Part shown: positions 53,109 through 64,000 of the stretch, one piece after another
Layout of the letters: each line of letters starts with the position of its first letter
Position numbering within the stretch: position 1 is the stretch's first letter
Source: Aptenodytes patagonicus
Lineage: Eukaryota > Chordata > Aves > Sphenisciformes > Spheniscidae
Length of the DNA stretch: 64,000 bases
Assembly: GCF_965638725.1 (NCBI RefSeq)
Contig: NC_134960.1
Location: 7,008,501-7,072,500 of the forward strand
Direction: 5' to 3'
Notes under the pieces: model-generated
Told to the model about the DNA's origin: nothing
What the model saw: the letters and a program-made list of their open reading frames with translations, nothing else
The model's database searches: none
Translations under genes and position numbers: made by a program

Positions 53109-54510
53109 TCAGATGCGGTTGGACATGAGCCTGGTGTTCAGCTTGCGGAAGAAGGAGCGCAGCTTGCAGATCTTGCACTTCTTCTTCTTGTTCCTACTCT
53201 TCAGGGGCTCCCCACCACCTTCCCACTCCTCCGCATCGTCCTCGCTAGCCCAAGGTCCCCAGGCACCGCCGTTGAAGTCTGGGTGAGCCCGGGGGTTCTC
53301 TGCAGGGTACCGCACTGGGATGGCCGTCCGGTTGTAGTGCACCAACCTCATCAGGAGGGTCCTGACCACATCTGGGCGCTGGTCCGAGAGGTCATAGCGC
53401 TCGTAGGGGTCAGCAGTGATGTTGAAGAGCCACACAGACTTCCTCAGGCCATTGGTGAGACGCTCCAGGTTCCACCAGCTCCCCGGGAAGTTGGTCAGGG
53501 TCTGCGGGGGGATCCAGTCGCTGTACCCTGGGTCACCGGTGAGGAGCTTCCACTCCCCAACCCGGATGGAGGCTTGCACGGCCGTGTTCCAGATGCCGAA
53601 GCCGTCCTCCAAGGAGCCATACTTAGCATGGTTGTACAGGGGGTCGATGTTGTGCAGGATTTCGGTTCGCGGCGACTCCTTGCCCTCGCTGATGGCAGGC
53701 CAGACGTTGTAGCCGTCCAGGCCTGGGACATTGCTCAGGTTGCCCCTGGCCAGGCTCACCAGAGTTGGGTACCAGTCCGTGATGTGAACCAGCGCCCAGC
53801 TGGTGCGGCGCTTGCGCTTGATCAGGGGACTGTGGACAAAACCAATGCCACGGACTCCCCCTTCCCAGTACGTCCCTTTGCGGCCCCGTAGTGGCCAGTT
53901 GCTTCCTCCGGAGAAGGTCTGCCCGCCGTTGTCGGTGGAGAACACGATCACGCTGTTGTCATAATAGCCGTACTTCTTGAGGGCCCAGGTGATGTTCTTC
54001 ACCGCCTCGTCCATGCACGTCACCATGGCGGCGTACTTGCGGCGAGCGACGTTGCCCATGGAGCGGTAGCGGTAGATGTACTCCTTGGGCGACTGCAGAG
54101 GTGTGTGGACCGCCTGGAAGGCCACGTAGATGAAGATGGGCTCCTTGGGGCTGTGGGACGCCAGGATCTTGCTGACACGCTGGGTGTAGAGGAAGGTGGA
54201 GTACTTCCCACTCTGGTCCCAAGCCACGTCCTCCCCTTCGTGCAGGTCGTAGCCACAGACACCCGGCCCGTCACAGTTGTCGTAGGTGTAGTAGTCCACA
54301 TTGCCCGTCAGGGAGCCCAGGAAGGTGTCGAAGCCCCGACGGGTGGGCAGGCACTCCTTCTTGTAGAAACCAAGGTGCCACTTGCCCACCATGTGCGTGG
54401 AGTAGCCAGCTTCCTGCAGCTTCTGGGGCAGGGTGACCTGGTCGAGGGGCAGGCAGTTGGGCTGCCGAGGGCGGATGATGGAGTGCTGCAGCCCTGTGTG
54501 GATCTGGTAC
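53109..54510 (-). CDS. ARSI: ARSI exon 2, residues 107-573
   Basis: 1,402 nt starting with the third base of R107 after a CCCCGGCAG acceptor: [20 protein letters not shown] and onward. It carries most of the alkaline-phosphatase-like sulfatase fold and ends [11 protein letters not shown]. The open frame further upstream is intronic. Confidence 0.96.
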
Positions 54511-55987
54511 CTGCCGGGGAAGAGCCAGGAGGAATCAATGATGATAGGGAGTGGTGCTGGGTGGGGATGTGATGGCACTTTATGCGCTGGAGACCCCAAA
54601 TGCATGCAGCTCTCCGTGTCACCCAGCCCAACCCCATGGAGCAAGCTCCATGCCAGAGACAGGGAGCTCCTCATCCATCCAAAAGTAGGAAAAGCAGATG
54701 CAAAAAGAGAGAGAGGGGGCTCAGCAGACATCTCAAAAGCACGCTGGGCTGCTCTCCCAGGATGCCACCAGCAGCTGGCCCCACTGCTGCCAACCCAGGG
54801 GAGGTGGCTGGGCTCTGCCAGGGCTGGGCAGCACAAGGAAGAGTTGCGTAGTGATCCCTGTGGGTTTGCAGTGCCCCACCTGCCTGCCCACGCATCCCTG
54901 TCCTCCCCTGCTCTGCACACCCCGGAGATGCCTGGGATCCCTCCAGAGCCATCAGGAGAGAAGAGAGGCCTTTGCCTGGACCCCGGTGGGCTCCACCACT
55001 CCCAGGCAGCAGGTGACCACATCCATAGGCACCTCCCTGGGGCCCACTCCTCAGCAGGAGATGATCTGATGAAATCTGCCTCCTATGGTGAGTGCTGACC
55101 TCCCAGCCCTGCTCCAAGGAAAGCCCCACCTGTCCCAGGAGGCAGAAGGGCCCAGGATCAGGGGAGACTGTGCTGCCGTGGGAGGGGGTGATGGACCAGC
55201 ATCCAGCCTGCCCTGGACAGTGCAGCACTGAATGCACAAGCAGGAAAAGCACGGTCCGAGGGACTCGTAGATGCAGGGGAGAACGATCCTTCAACCCCAC
55301 AGCCCAGCAGCAAATCTCCAAGGGCCAGTGTGAGAGCAGCACAGGACTGCCTGGGGACACAGCTTCTTGCCCAGCACCGAAGGACATCATGGCCAGAGAC
55401 CACCCTCTCCCAAAGTGACATCCATTACCCAATGGCATCCACATTTTTGGCCTTGCCATGTGCCCCTATTTATCCCATGGGAAAATCAACTGTTTACCCA
55501 GGAAACCTTCTAGAGAAAGCCAGCAAGACGCCTTTCTCTGGAGGATCTCCATCGTCTGCCAATACACCGGGGCATCTGTCTAGCGGCGAGCTGGGATTAA
55601 GCCGCACGGAGCTAAGGAAGGGACAGAAGCGGGTACATGACTGGGGTGTGAGCAGGCGCTGGCTTACCTGCCGGTTATCAGCTGGCTCCGGGATGGGGTG
55701 CAGATGGGCTGGATGTAGTAGTTCTCCAGCTTAACGCCCTCCGCTGCCAGCCTGTCCAGCGTTGGCGTCTGGATATCCGAGCCGTGATACCCGACGTCGT
55801 GGTAGCCCTGGTCGTCAGTCAGAATGAAGATGATGTGGGGTGGCCTGGCGAAGGCGGGAGGCAGCGATTTCTCCATGGGGTCCGTAGCCACGTCGGCCAC
55901 CAAACTGGGCTTCATCCAGTCCCAGGATAAATAGCCAAAGCTGAGCAGGCTGACGAGCGAGAAGCCCGTGAGGGCATAGACGGCCAT
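53109..55987 (-). CDS. ARSI: ARSI, arylsulfatase I (complete, two coding exons)
   Basis: The encoded protein is a secreted or endoplasmic-reticulum sulfatase that hydrolyses sulfate esters after formylglycine activation; its natural substrate is poorly known. Segments are 55668-55987 and 54510-53109, joined inside the Arg codon of ITGR; 1,722 nt, 573 aa plus TGA (human about 569). Residues 6-19 form a hydrophobic signal segment. The metal-binding DD is at 58-59. The signature CTPSR spans 96-100, with C96 to be converted to formylglycine. HMVGKWHLG places K150 and H152; H242 and D300/N301 complete the sulfatase active-site set. NIT (279-281) is a possible glycosylation site. The tail is acidic then strongly basic ([16 protein letters not shown]), as in mammalian ARSI. 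The human neighbour order is conserved. Confidence 0.96.
54511..55667 (-). other. ARSI intron, 1.16 kb, nothing further seen
   Basis: Separates the signature exon from the rest of the domain. No repeat or extra exon recognised. Confidence 0.8.
55668..55987 (-). CDS. ARSI: ARSI exon 1, residues 1-107 with the CTPSR signature
   Basis: 320 nt. It begins [20 protein letters not shown] and ends QLITG plus AG of Arg, with a GTAAGC donor. The Cys96 codon is at 55702-55700. The start is chosen because the following hydrophobic [24 protein letters not shown] segment matches the mammalian N-terminus. Confidence 0.95.
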
Positions 55988-56361
55988 CCCGGAGCACGCT
56001 GCGCTGCCTGCGAAGGGAGCTACTGTCCCGGCATCGTCTCAGAGACACGGAAGCAGGAGGACTCCCCCTCCTCTGGGAGAGCCCCCCGACCTAGAGGATG
56101 GTCCCCGAAACCCCTGCAGCCAGTTTTGCGGGAGCAGCACCCATGAAGGCACACTCGCGCGCACACAAAGGGCTTAATCCGCCGGGGCTGGGTTGCCTTC
56201 AGTCAAAAGAAAATAACCCTCGCGCCGCTCCAATCAAACACATCTGCACGGCAGGACGGGCTCTTCGCAGTGATTAACGGCAGCCCCAGAGCTGCTCACC
56301 AAGCGTCCCGAGCGCTAGGAACACTCCCTGGCTTCTTGGTGTTTTCTCGCTGGTGTTATTT

Positions 56362-56370
56362 CTTTATAAA
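56362..56370 (-). promoter_or_regulatory. Candidate TATA box (CTTTATAAAG) upstream of ARSI
   Basis: A palindromic TTTATAAA motif about 375 bp upstream of the ARSI ATG in an otherwise GC-rich stretch. Transcription would start near 56335, giving a 5' UTR of about 350 nt. Position and motif only. Confidence 0.3.
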
Positions 56371-59300
56371 GAACCCCATAGAAACCTCGCTGGAGAAAGT
56401 AGCTGGCTTCGCCTCTGCTCCAGCCCTGCGCCTGCCCGGCTGTCCGGACGGCTCGCTCGGGATACGACGATCCTTTTCTTTAAACTCCTGCGGAAGAGGG
56501 TGCTAAAGTTCAAGCCCAGAGGTGCCGAGCTCTCCTCCTCACCCTCCAGGGAAGAGCCGCCCTCTCCTTTTCTCACCCTCCGCTCCAAGGCAGAGAGTCC
56601 CAACATCTGCCCGGGACGTGGGCTAAGCCGCCAGGTTTATGGGGAGCCGCAGGCTCGGCCCCTCCCAGCTCAGCGGCTCCAGGAAAAAGCTGGGAAGCCC
56701 CGGAGCGTGCAGGGTCCTAAGCGTGACGTTCCCCGAGCCGCTGACGCTTCCCTTCCCGCTTGCCCCGGGACGTGTGATGCGTGGGCCAGGGCCCTGGTGG
56801 GATGCTCAGCTGAAGCCCTTGCAGCATCCAGCCGGGGAGGGTAGCAGGGAGGGCTGGCTCCCCAGGAGGGATTGCTGGGGCCAGCTGCCCGCGCCGCCAG
56901 AATCACCATCCAAACAAATCCTGGGCAAGGGGAAGCTGCAAAAACTTGTTGGGACACCCCCGGTGTTGAGTAAAACCACCCAGGGGCATGCAGAGCACTA
57001 CAGAGTGGGGTGGGCGCTGCTGCGCCCATTTTCCAGCAGGGGAAACTGAGGCAGGGAGGGGCCATTCGTACTGGCCCATGGCCACAGCCAGCCAGGGGCC
57101 AGGTTTGGTGTGAACTAGAGACCTCCGCCAATGCAGGCGTACTGCTCTGCGCTTGGGGTACTGGGACAAAGGGCCAGGTCAGTGCCCTGAATCTTCAGGG
57201 GAGCTTTTGGGAGAGATGAGTAATGCTCCTGCATAACTCCTTTTGCAGGGCCAGCATTCATCAGGCATCAGGAAGCCAGCATGCCTGGCACGCATCTCGT
57301 CCCCTCGACTTTTCCTAGGGCAGGACTTGGCCCAGGAGGGGGGATTTTGGTAGCATAAACCCACCCATGTTCACCCACCCCTGGCAGAGCCGGGAGCTGA
57401 ACCCTGTGGCTGTTTGCACCATACCGATGGGGACCCAAGGGGTCCCAGCACACGGGGCACCCTGACGCAGCCCCCCCAGCCTGTGCACCCTGCCTGCCTT
57501 TAGGACTGCAGGGCTGCAGCGGCGGGGGCTCACTGGGGGCTTTGCGAGGGCTCTGCCTGCACTTAGGCAAGGACTGGCTCAGAGGAGCAGCTGAGCCAGA
57601 TGGCTCCCGGTCCCCTGCTCTGGGTTCCCCTCTGGTCCCCAACCCCAGGCTTCCCTCTGCCAGGTCCCCTTCATGTCCCCTCCCCTGGGTCCCCTCCCTG
57701 GGCTCTCCCCCACACTCCCTGCCCCGGGCACTGCCCTTCCCCTGATGCCTCCAGCCCCGTGTCCCACATCTCCCCACCGCCCCGTGCCAGCCTGCCCCAT
57801 GGGACCCAGGCACTGTGGAGGAGTGGGCAGGAGGGAGCACAAGGGTCCCACTCCCAGGGCAGGGGTGACTCCCGGGAAAGGCAAAGGGAGGGTGGGCTTC
57901 TCCCTCCTGGCTTTAAACACAGGCAGAGGGGACAGGGACAAGGACAGGGACAGGGAGAGAGCCCGTTTCAGCTGAGGCTCGGGGCGTTTGCAGGAGCACA
58001 GGGAGGGGTTGGGGGGGACAGGAGTGGGAGGCAGGGATGGATAGCTGTTTTCTGCGCCTTTCCCTGCTGGCAGAAACCCCTGCTCACTTGAAGGAGCGCA
58101 GCAGGGCTGGGTCGAGCCCTTCAGTGAGGTTTGATTAATCCCCGGAGGTTCATCCTTCATTTCTTTCGCCCGCTCCTCTTCTCCCTTCCCCTCGCTCCTT
58201 CCCACTGCTTGCCTGCCTCCTGCACGTCTCCCTCTTCTCCCCTGATATCCTTAGTTTTGAACAATTCCCTCCTCTTGGAAAAATCTGGACCTGACTGAAG
58301 GGGTAGAGAGAGTGGGTGGTTCGGGACCCCCGACTCCTGGGTCCTGTGTGCTCCTCCACTGTTCCCGATGGACCCCTGCAGCCCAGGAGACCTCTCTGTG
58401 CCCCCCTTGAGCTACCTGGGGCTGCGGGACTCCCCGAGCATCCCGACCTGCGGCCCTGTACACATGGCTCCATGCACACCTCGGACCGGAGACAGAATTA
58501 TCGCCAGGGATTATAACCACAGCTCTTTCCAAATAACAAATACTAGTTGGTTTGGGTGAATATGACAGATTAGGGACAAAATTGGAGACGTCGGGGCTGA
58601 GATGCAGCAGAAGAAGTGTGTTTAAGGCAGCACAGACCGCTGATAAACTGTGTCTTGTTTGGGGCCAGAGGATTGAGTGGGGAGGGAGGTGCAGGAGGTG
58701 GGCAGCAGAAGGGATGCGCGGGCCGCAGGAGCGGGGCTGGAGCCCACCTCCGAGGAGCAAAAGCAGCGCCGAGCACTTCCCGGGTGCATGGATTTGCTGT
58801 CGCAGCAGCTTCTGCAGCCACGTGGTGGGTCGCATCCTGCTCACGCCTTAAGATGAGGAAGCACAGGCCGGGAGAGTCGCCCTGAATTTAAGCTGCTGTT
58901 GATGGCCGGAGGTCAGAGGGCTGAAAGGAGGGAAGGAGCCGGCAGCAGGGACATGGGTGCACGCTGGCACGGGGAGGGGACCTTCTGTGCCTGGCCAGGG
59001 CAGCCAGCTCAGGGAAACCAGTGGTGGGTCCAAGCTGGCCCCATGTCTGGGGAGGAAACAGCGGGGTTAACTCAGCTCAGGGAGCTTTTCCAAGAGCCGA
59101 AGGGTGAGTGAATAGTGAATTTGTTGGCAGCGACCCTGCTCTGATGGTTCGGGGACAGCCGGCTGGGTCCCAGCAGCACACGGACACCTCCTGGGGAAGG
59201 GGGATGCGCAGCCTGGGTTCTCCTCCAAAGAAGTGATAAAAAGGTGAAAAGCAGTGAGGGGTACGGGGAAACCGCTCTAGACCCCAGGAGAAACGGGGTG

Positions 59301-60334
59301 CAATGGGACCCTCAAACCAGCCCCACTGAAATCCTCTGAAGGGGAGGCAGGAGGTGGGAGCAGATGGGAGGGAGGAGGAGGAGGAGGAGGAGGGAAAGGA
59401 AGAAATGACAGCTCTGGAGTTTCAGGGTCAGGACGATTTCAGCCGGCTGGGAGGCTGCTCTGGGATGATTAATGCATCACAAGGTCTAGGGATGGAAAAA
59501 GTACTCAGGGCCTGCAGCCACCCCACCCCCCGGCCCCGACTGCTCTTAATTCAAGGCAGTCACTCGTTCAGTCTTGCTCAAAGATGTCTCAAGATCCAGG
59601 AGCTTCCTTGGAGAGCTCCGGCACGTCGCACAACGGGGAGCTTTCCCCTGGCAGCCAGCCTGGCCATGGATGCTGAGCCAGCCAGCGGACCCTGCGTGCT
59701 TCAGTCCTGCATCTGCCCAGGCAAGGACAGCCCCGCTCCTCCCCATCACATCAGCTGCTGCAACAAAAGATGCTGAATCTCCCTCCCAGCCCAATCCATG
59801 GCCGAATCCAAGGTGATGGGGAGCCCCATCGGGTGAGCTGGGTGCTGGCTGCGGAGCCGGCAGCGGCTCCGTGGGCAGAGCATCACCCACCCGCACCCCA
59901 ACCGAGCCTCCCCAACCCAGAGCATCACCCACCCTCATGCACCCCAGCGCAGCACTTCCACGTGCCCGTGGACACTTTCCAGCTGGGACCAAGCCCCCCA
60001 CGCTGAGAAATCATGCAGCAGCTGGAGTAAAGCCATCAGCCAAAGCCCGATATGCTGCTTTTTGGTGCTTTTTAGCTCGGCGGCACGACCTGCGAGGCAG
60101 CAAACCCTGACCAGTGCCTGGGCCGGGTCCCTCCGTGTCTCTGCAGCTGGCACAGCTCCTCGCATTTGCACAGCTGGTTCTCTAACCAAATATTTGTATA
60201 TTACTTTTTTTTTTAATTATTAATTTTATGTGGCCTGGGGCAAGAATGAAAATAATCACAGCCCTTCCTGCTTTTTTCTCCCCACCGCCCCCCGGCTCCG
60301 TCCGCACTTGCGTTTTGGCTCCGAAAGCCCTCGC

Positions 60335-60358
60335 TGCAAACAGGGTTATGCAAACAGG
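60335..60358. promoter_or_regulatory. Direct repeat of TGCAAACAGG (forkhead-like sites)
   Basis: TGCAAACAGG at 60335-60344 and 60349-60358, a 14-bp period. The complement TGTTTGC is a forkhead core. It lies in an AT-richer patch 4.3 kb upstream of ARSI. Confidence 0.35.
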
Positions 60359-62698
60359 CTCCGCATATTTCTCAGCGGCTGCGATCTGCCACCAGGGCCA
60401 CACAGCAAAGTTTAAAACTAAGCCTCAAATCTTTTTTTTTTTTTTTTTTCCCCTTTTCTTTATTTTTTAACCCTTCCGGGGGCCGGAGCCCCTTCAGCCC
60501 TCAATACTGCCTTTCTCTCCCCATCAATGGGGCATTATGGCAGGGGAATTATTGAAAGCAGAACTCCCAGGCTTTACAATGGGAGCTCTGTGCAGGGCAA
60601 ATATTGCACAATCTGTTTGCACGCCGCCACCTCAGTGCCCTTCCCCCTCCGCAGCCCTGCTCACGCCTCGGCCTCCCGAAATGGGACCTTAAAAATAAGA
60701 AATATGAAAGGTTTTTAATAAGTCCCCTCTCTCCTTCTTCAGAGCAAGACATTTGACCTAACAGGGCATCAGGGAGCTTAGCCCGGCCTCAAAAAAACAC
60801 AGCGCATTGCTCTCGCCTCTTAGATGTTTAAGGGTTTCCGCTTTCCCCGGCCAACGTGTGATGCATTTACTTTTTTATTGGCGTGATGAAAGAGCCTAGG
60901 CAAGTCTGGAAAAGAAGGGAGCAGTCCCAGGAATGGAGAGAGCTTGTTATTTTGTCTAGAAGGGGGGAAAAAAGGCTGAGAGGAGGGGGCGGCCAGGCGA
61001 TCCGCCGGGAAGGAAGGAGACTGGAGGCATCGCCGATCCCAAGCCCAGCAGAGGATGGGGCTGGAGGAGAACGCCTCTCCATTGACTTTGGGAGCCTCCG
61101 GGAGGTCCTGGCCATCATGCCCTTGGCCTGGGGATGGATCACAGTCCTATCCCAGTCTTCTCCTTGCCTTGAGTGCTCTTTGCTCCCCTGGTGTCTTATC
61201 CTCCAGGGATATCCCCCAGGGACCGTCTCCCCTCCCTGGTGCACAGTGGGCACGCAGCACTTCTGCCGCACAGTGCTGGGACCTGCCTCCTCCCCCCCAC
61301 CCCCCAAAATCACATTTTCCCTCTCCAGGACCTCATTTTCCCCACCCCGAGCCCAGCACCTCCCTCCAGCTGCACGGACCCTGTGGGTAAAAGCCGATTT
61401 TCTAGCGGCGACCGCTGAGGCGAGACCTCGACCAGATTACAGGGATGGGCCTTGGTTTGGGGGAACTCAGAGGTTTTTGAACACACCATAATCCGCTCTC
61501 TGGAAGCTGGAGCCAGGGGAGGAGAAAACAGCAAATCTGCATCGGTTCCTGCTTATGCAACCCTCATCATTGTTAAAGGAATGAAGAGCATTGCAGCAGC
61601 AGCCATGACGTAGGACGCCGAAGCCACAGGGGGTAGTGCGTTATGGGGACAGAGAGGAGAGCATCAGCCGTCCCTCTGACACGGGCTCGGCAGCACCGGT
61701 GGATGTCGTTCTTGAAGCCAAACGGCCTTTTTTTTTCAATACCCTGCCCGTGTTTCGTGCCATTTGTGCAGTTGAAAATAATCATCATCATCATCAAAAC
61801 GCACTTAGAAGCCGTAGCGCAGTATTAGAGCCTTTTCTAATGTAAACCATAGCCTCTAACAACACATGTTGGGCTTGGCCAGGGTTTGTTCCTGATCAAA
61901 ACACTGCTGCTCCCCTTCCTCCTCTCCCAGTCGCCCAGCACTAGCAAAATACGAAATAAAAGCCCTAAATATGAGTCGGTTTGCCTCTTAGGCTAAGGAA
62001 TTTTCTTCCGGTTTTGGTCACTGATGACACATCTCAATGATTCTGCAAATTCTCCCGTGAAACGACTTCTACGCCTTCCTGCTCACGTTTGTTTTCTTCT
62101 TTCCCCTTCATTCAGGAGACTTCAGTCCATCAGCTCCCCTTCCTTGATACAATATTCCTCCCCTTGCCTTTCCCCACCTCCCGGGAAACTGCAGTTCGCC
62201 GCCTTCTCCTTTCCTCTCCTCTCTCTAACGACTGGCGTGCTTGCTTTGAAGAGCTGGAGAGGAGCCCATGGGTTTGGCACCGCTCCTTTCTTCCCATGCC
62301 TTATGGCAAGCTTTCCACATCGCCTGGGTGCTCTCCCTCCTCGTCCTGCCCCCCCCTTCCCAAGCCCAAAATCCAGCCCCGCCTGGAAGCGAAGCACTTC
62401 TCGCTGCAGCTTCCCAGCAGAGCCCCGGGGCTCGCGGTCTCGCTGGGAAGTTCCCGGTTGATGTGAACCAGGGATGTGTTGGGACGTGGATCCCCGCGGG
62501 ATTCAGGGATGATGTCAGGGGAAGCGACTCGAGTCTGGCTTCGCAGGCAGGAGGGGCTGGAGGTGAGGAACCTGCCCGCGCGCGGCAGCGTTTGATGGAA
62601 AGCTAGAGAGCACGGGGGGTGGGTGGGTTTGTGCCTGGTCCCGTCAGGCTCTCACGGTTCAATCTCCTGGGGTGAACACTGCTCTGCCCCTAGCGCGC

Positions 62699-62714
62699 AC
62701 ACACACACACACCA
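62699..62714. repeat. (CA)n microsatellite
   Basis: Short ACACACACACACACAC run followed 30 bp later by an A homopolymer (62738-62762). Confidence 0.85.
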
Positions 62715-64000
62715 TCCAAAAGGACTGACCTTTGCTAAAAAAAAAAAAAAATATAAAAAAAAGTCGGCGGTTCCCTGGCCTCCAAGGGCTCTCTTTGAAG
62801 CAGAGAAGGTCCCAAGACGGCGGAAGGAAGGATTTAAGCATTTAGCATAGCTGGTTTCTGGCAGCGCTGCCGTGTGACCCTGACACTGGCTTCCCCAGGT
62901 TATTGATTTTGGACTCCCCCACCTTCATTCCTGACACAATTTATCATGGGATACACAGAAACTCCTCAATCCTCAAAGTATGCAAGACGCTGGCATCGCC
63001 TCCAGCCTCACCCGGGCCGGGGAAGAAAGAGCAATTCTTCCCAGCACCCATCTGGCAAATGTCCCTCCATCCCATAGCCACACCGGGTTGCACCCCGGCA
63101 CCTTTGGTAGAGCCCCCGGGACAGGCGAGGGCTGTTCCCCCCTCACCACGAGAGGAGCACCGTCGCTGCCCCCGGGAAGGCTGCTCTCCTCCTGGGAGCA
63201 GCCGCAGCAGGCAGGTACCCAGGGACGTGGCACGCTCCTGGGTCCAGGGGAGCAGCCCCAGCCCCTCCACCTCCTCCTAACACTCCGCCGGGGTCCCGGC
63301 TCCCCTCCCAAGTCACAGCACAGCGGGGAACTGGCCACCCGCTCCCCAGGGCTGGGTAGCCTCCTGGCTCCTGCCTGCCCTTAGTTTCCATCTCGCCTTT
63401 CAGGTGCAACCTCTTCAAAGGCAGAGGGTGGGTTTTGGCTGGCAGGAGATGCGACGGCCGGTGGGCAGGATGCCTGCCCGGAGCTCTGTCCGCCGCCCCG
63501 AGCCAAGGCATGGAGAAGGAGGAGGGTGAAGCCCTGCGCTCCCCAGCTTGGCTCGGGTGCTTGTCCCAGACAAGGAGCCCTTTCTCGCCAGGGGAGCTCA
63601 GGGCAGGGCAGGGCAGGATGGCCTGAGCGCCCTGCTTGTTTATAACCCCGCTTCAGCGCAAGGAAAACACACCTGCCCACGCCAGCCGGGCTCGCACCTG
63701 TAACCCATTAGGGCGAACTGTTTACCCGGGACGTGTTTCCTTAGCACCCCGGGGGGCTGGAGCGGAGGGGCTGCTTCTCCCCCAGCACCAGGGGTTGTTT
63801 TCCATCCTGGCAGGAGAGGAAGGCGGCAAGCTCAGGAGGGGCATTTCAAAGGGTTTTGCATGAAGGCCGGCCACAACCCAGCCGCTGGAGCAGGAAGAGG
63901 GCAGGGAGCACAGCCGGCCAGACCCCGGGCGCCCGCGGCTCTCCCCTGCCCACCCCGTCTCCGCAGGCAGCAGCGAGCCCTGGGCATGGGTGCTGGCAGC

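Larger units (their letters stand above)
56400..64000. other. Region upstream of ARSI, no gene recognised
   Basis: 7.6 kb of non-coding sequence. It includes a GGA run at 59371-59393, a GGGACAGGGACA run at 57929-57958, AT-rich patches near 60190-60460 and 61560-62050, an ATC run at 61781-61796 and a CA run at 62699-62714. In human the next gene would be TCOF1 on the + strand; I see no match to its N-terminus here. Confidence 0.6.

Noticed and set aside
53082..53891. 269-residue open frame antisense to ARSI.
   Set aside because: A mirror of the conserved ARSI coding sequence on the other strand, with no independent features.
54511..55022. Upstream extension of ARSI exon 2 as a single-exon 637-residue protein.
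   Set aside because: It lacks the CTPSR signature. The CCCCGGCAG acceptor joins exactly to exon 1 at ITG-R, and the extension is intronic.

Overview
This window is vertebrate nuclear DNA, almost certainly from a bird. It is GC-rich, has compact spliced genes with GT-AG introns, and carries a solo LTR of a type I recognise from avian genomes, most likely of a neoavian species. Gene order and orientation are SLC6A7 (+), CAMK2A (-), ARSI (-), the same order as human 5q32. Nothing in it is prokaryotic.

Positions 1-5.8 kb hold the last nine coding exons and 3' UTR of SLC6A7, the brain sodium-dependent proline transporter; its 5' half lies to the left of the window. Exon phases join without a break into the C-terminal 395 residues. 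One intron contains a 182-bp CTCCT pentamer array just before a splice acceptor. Positions 5.8-8.5 kb are a tail-to-tail intergenic spacer with a small HOX/CDX-like motif cluster.

Positions 8.5-46 kb are CAMK2A (calcium/calmodulin-dependent protein kinase II alpha), complete on the minus strand. Nineteen coding exons splice to exactly 1,470 nt, or 489 aa plus stop. This is the long alpha-B form with the 11-residue KRKSSSSVQLM nuclear-localisation exon; skipping that exon gives the 478-aa form. The final splice divides the last codon, so the true C-terminus is ...VLPH with TGA, not the apparent ...VLPQ with TAA. A final 3' UTR exon of about 5 kb ends in AATAAA with a cytoplasmic polyadenylation element 16 nt upstream.

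The most interesting item is nested inside CAMK2A. An ATG at 22379 opens a hydrophobic 24-residue leader that runs directly into the linker exon. This is the alternative first exon of alphaKAP, the membrane-anchoring, kinase-less product of the locus in muscle, and its spliced CDS is 199 aa. A consensus MEF2 site and E-boxes lie about 300 bp upstream. An avian ERV solo LTR with a 5-bp target duplication sits about 0.9 kb upstream, inserted at an E-box.

Positions 46-53 kb are CAMK2A upstream DNA, with two consensus RFX X-boxes and a 16-bp palindrome, followed by intergenic sequence. Positions 53.1-56 kb hold ARSI (arylsulfatase I), two coding exons, 573 aa, with an intact CTPSR formylglycine signature. 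Positions 56-64 kb are ARSI upstream and intergenic DNA without a recognisable gene. I see no RNA genes, CRISPR arrays, other coding mobile elements or new enzymatic systems. The novelty here is regulatory and in transcript structure. Gene assignments and human residue comparisons come from memory of the families, not from a search.
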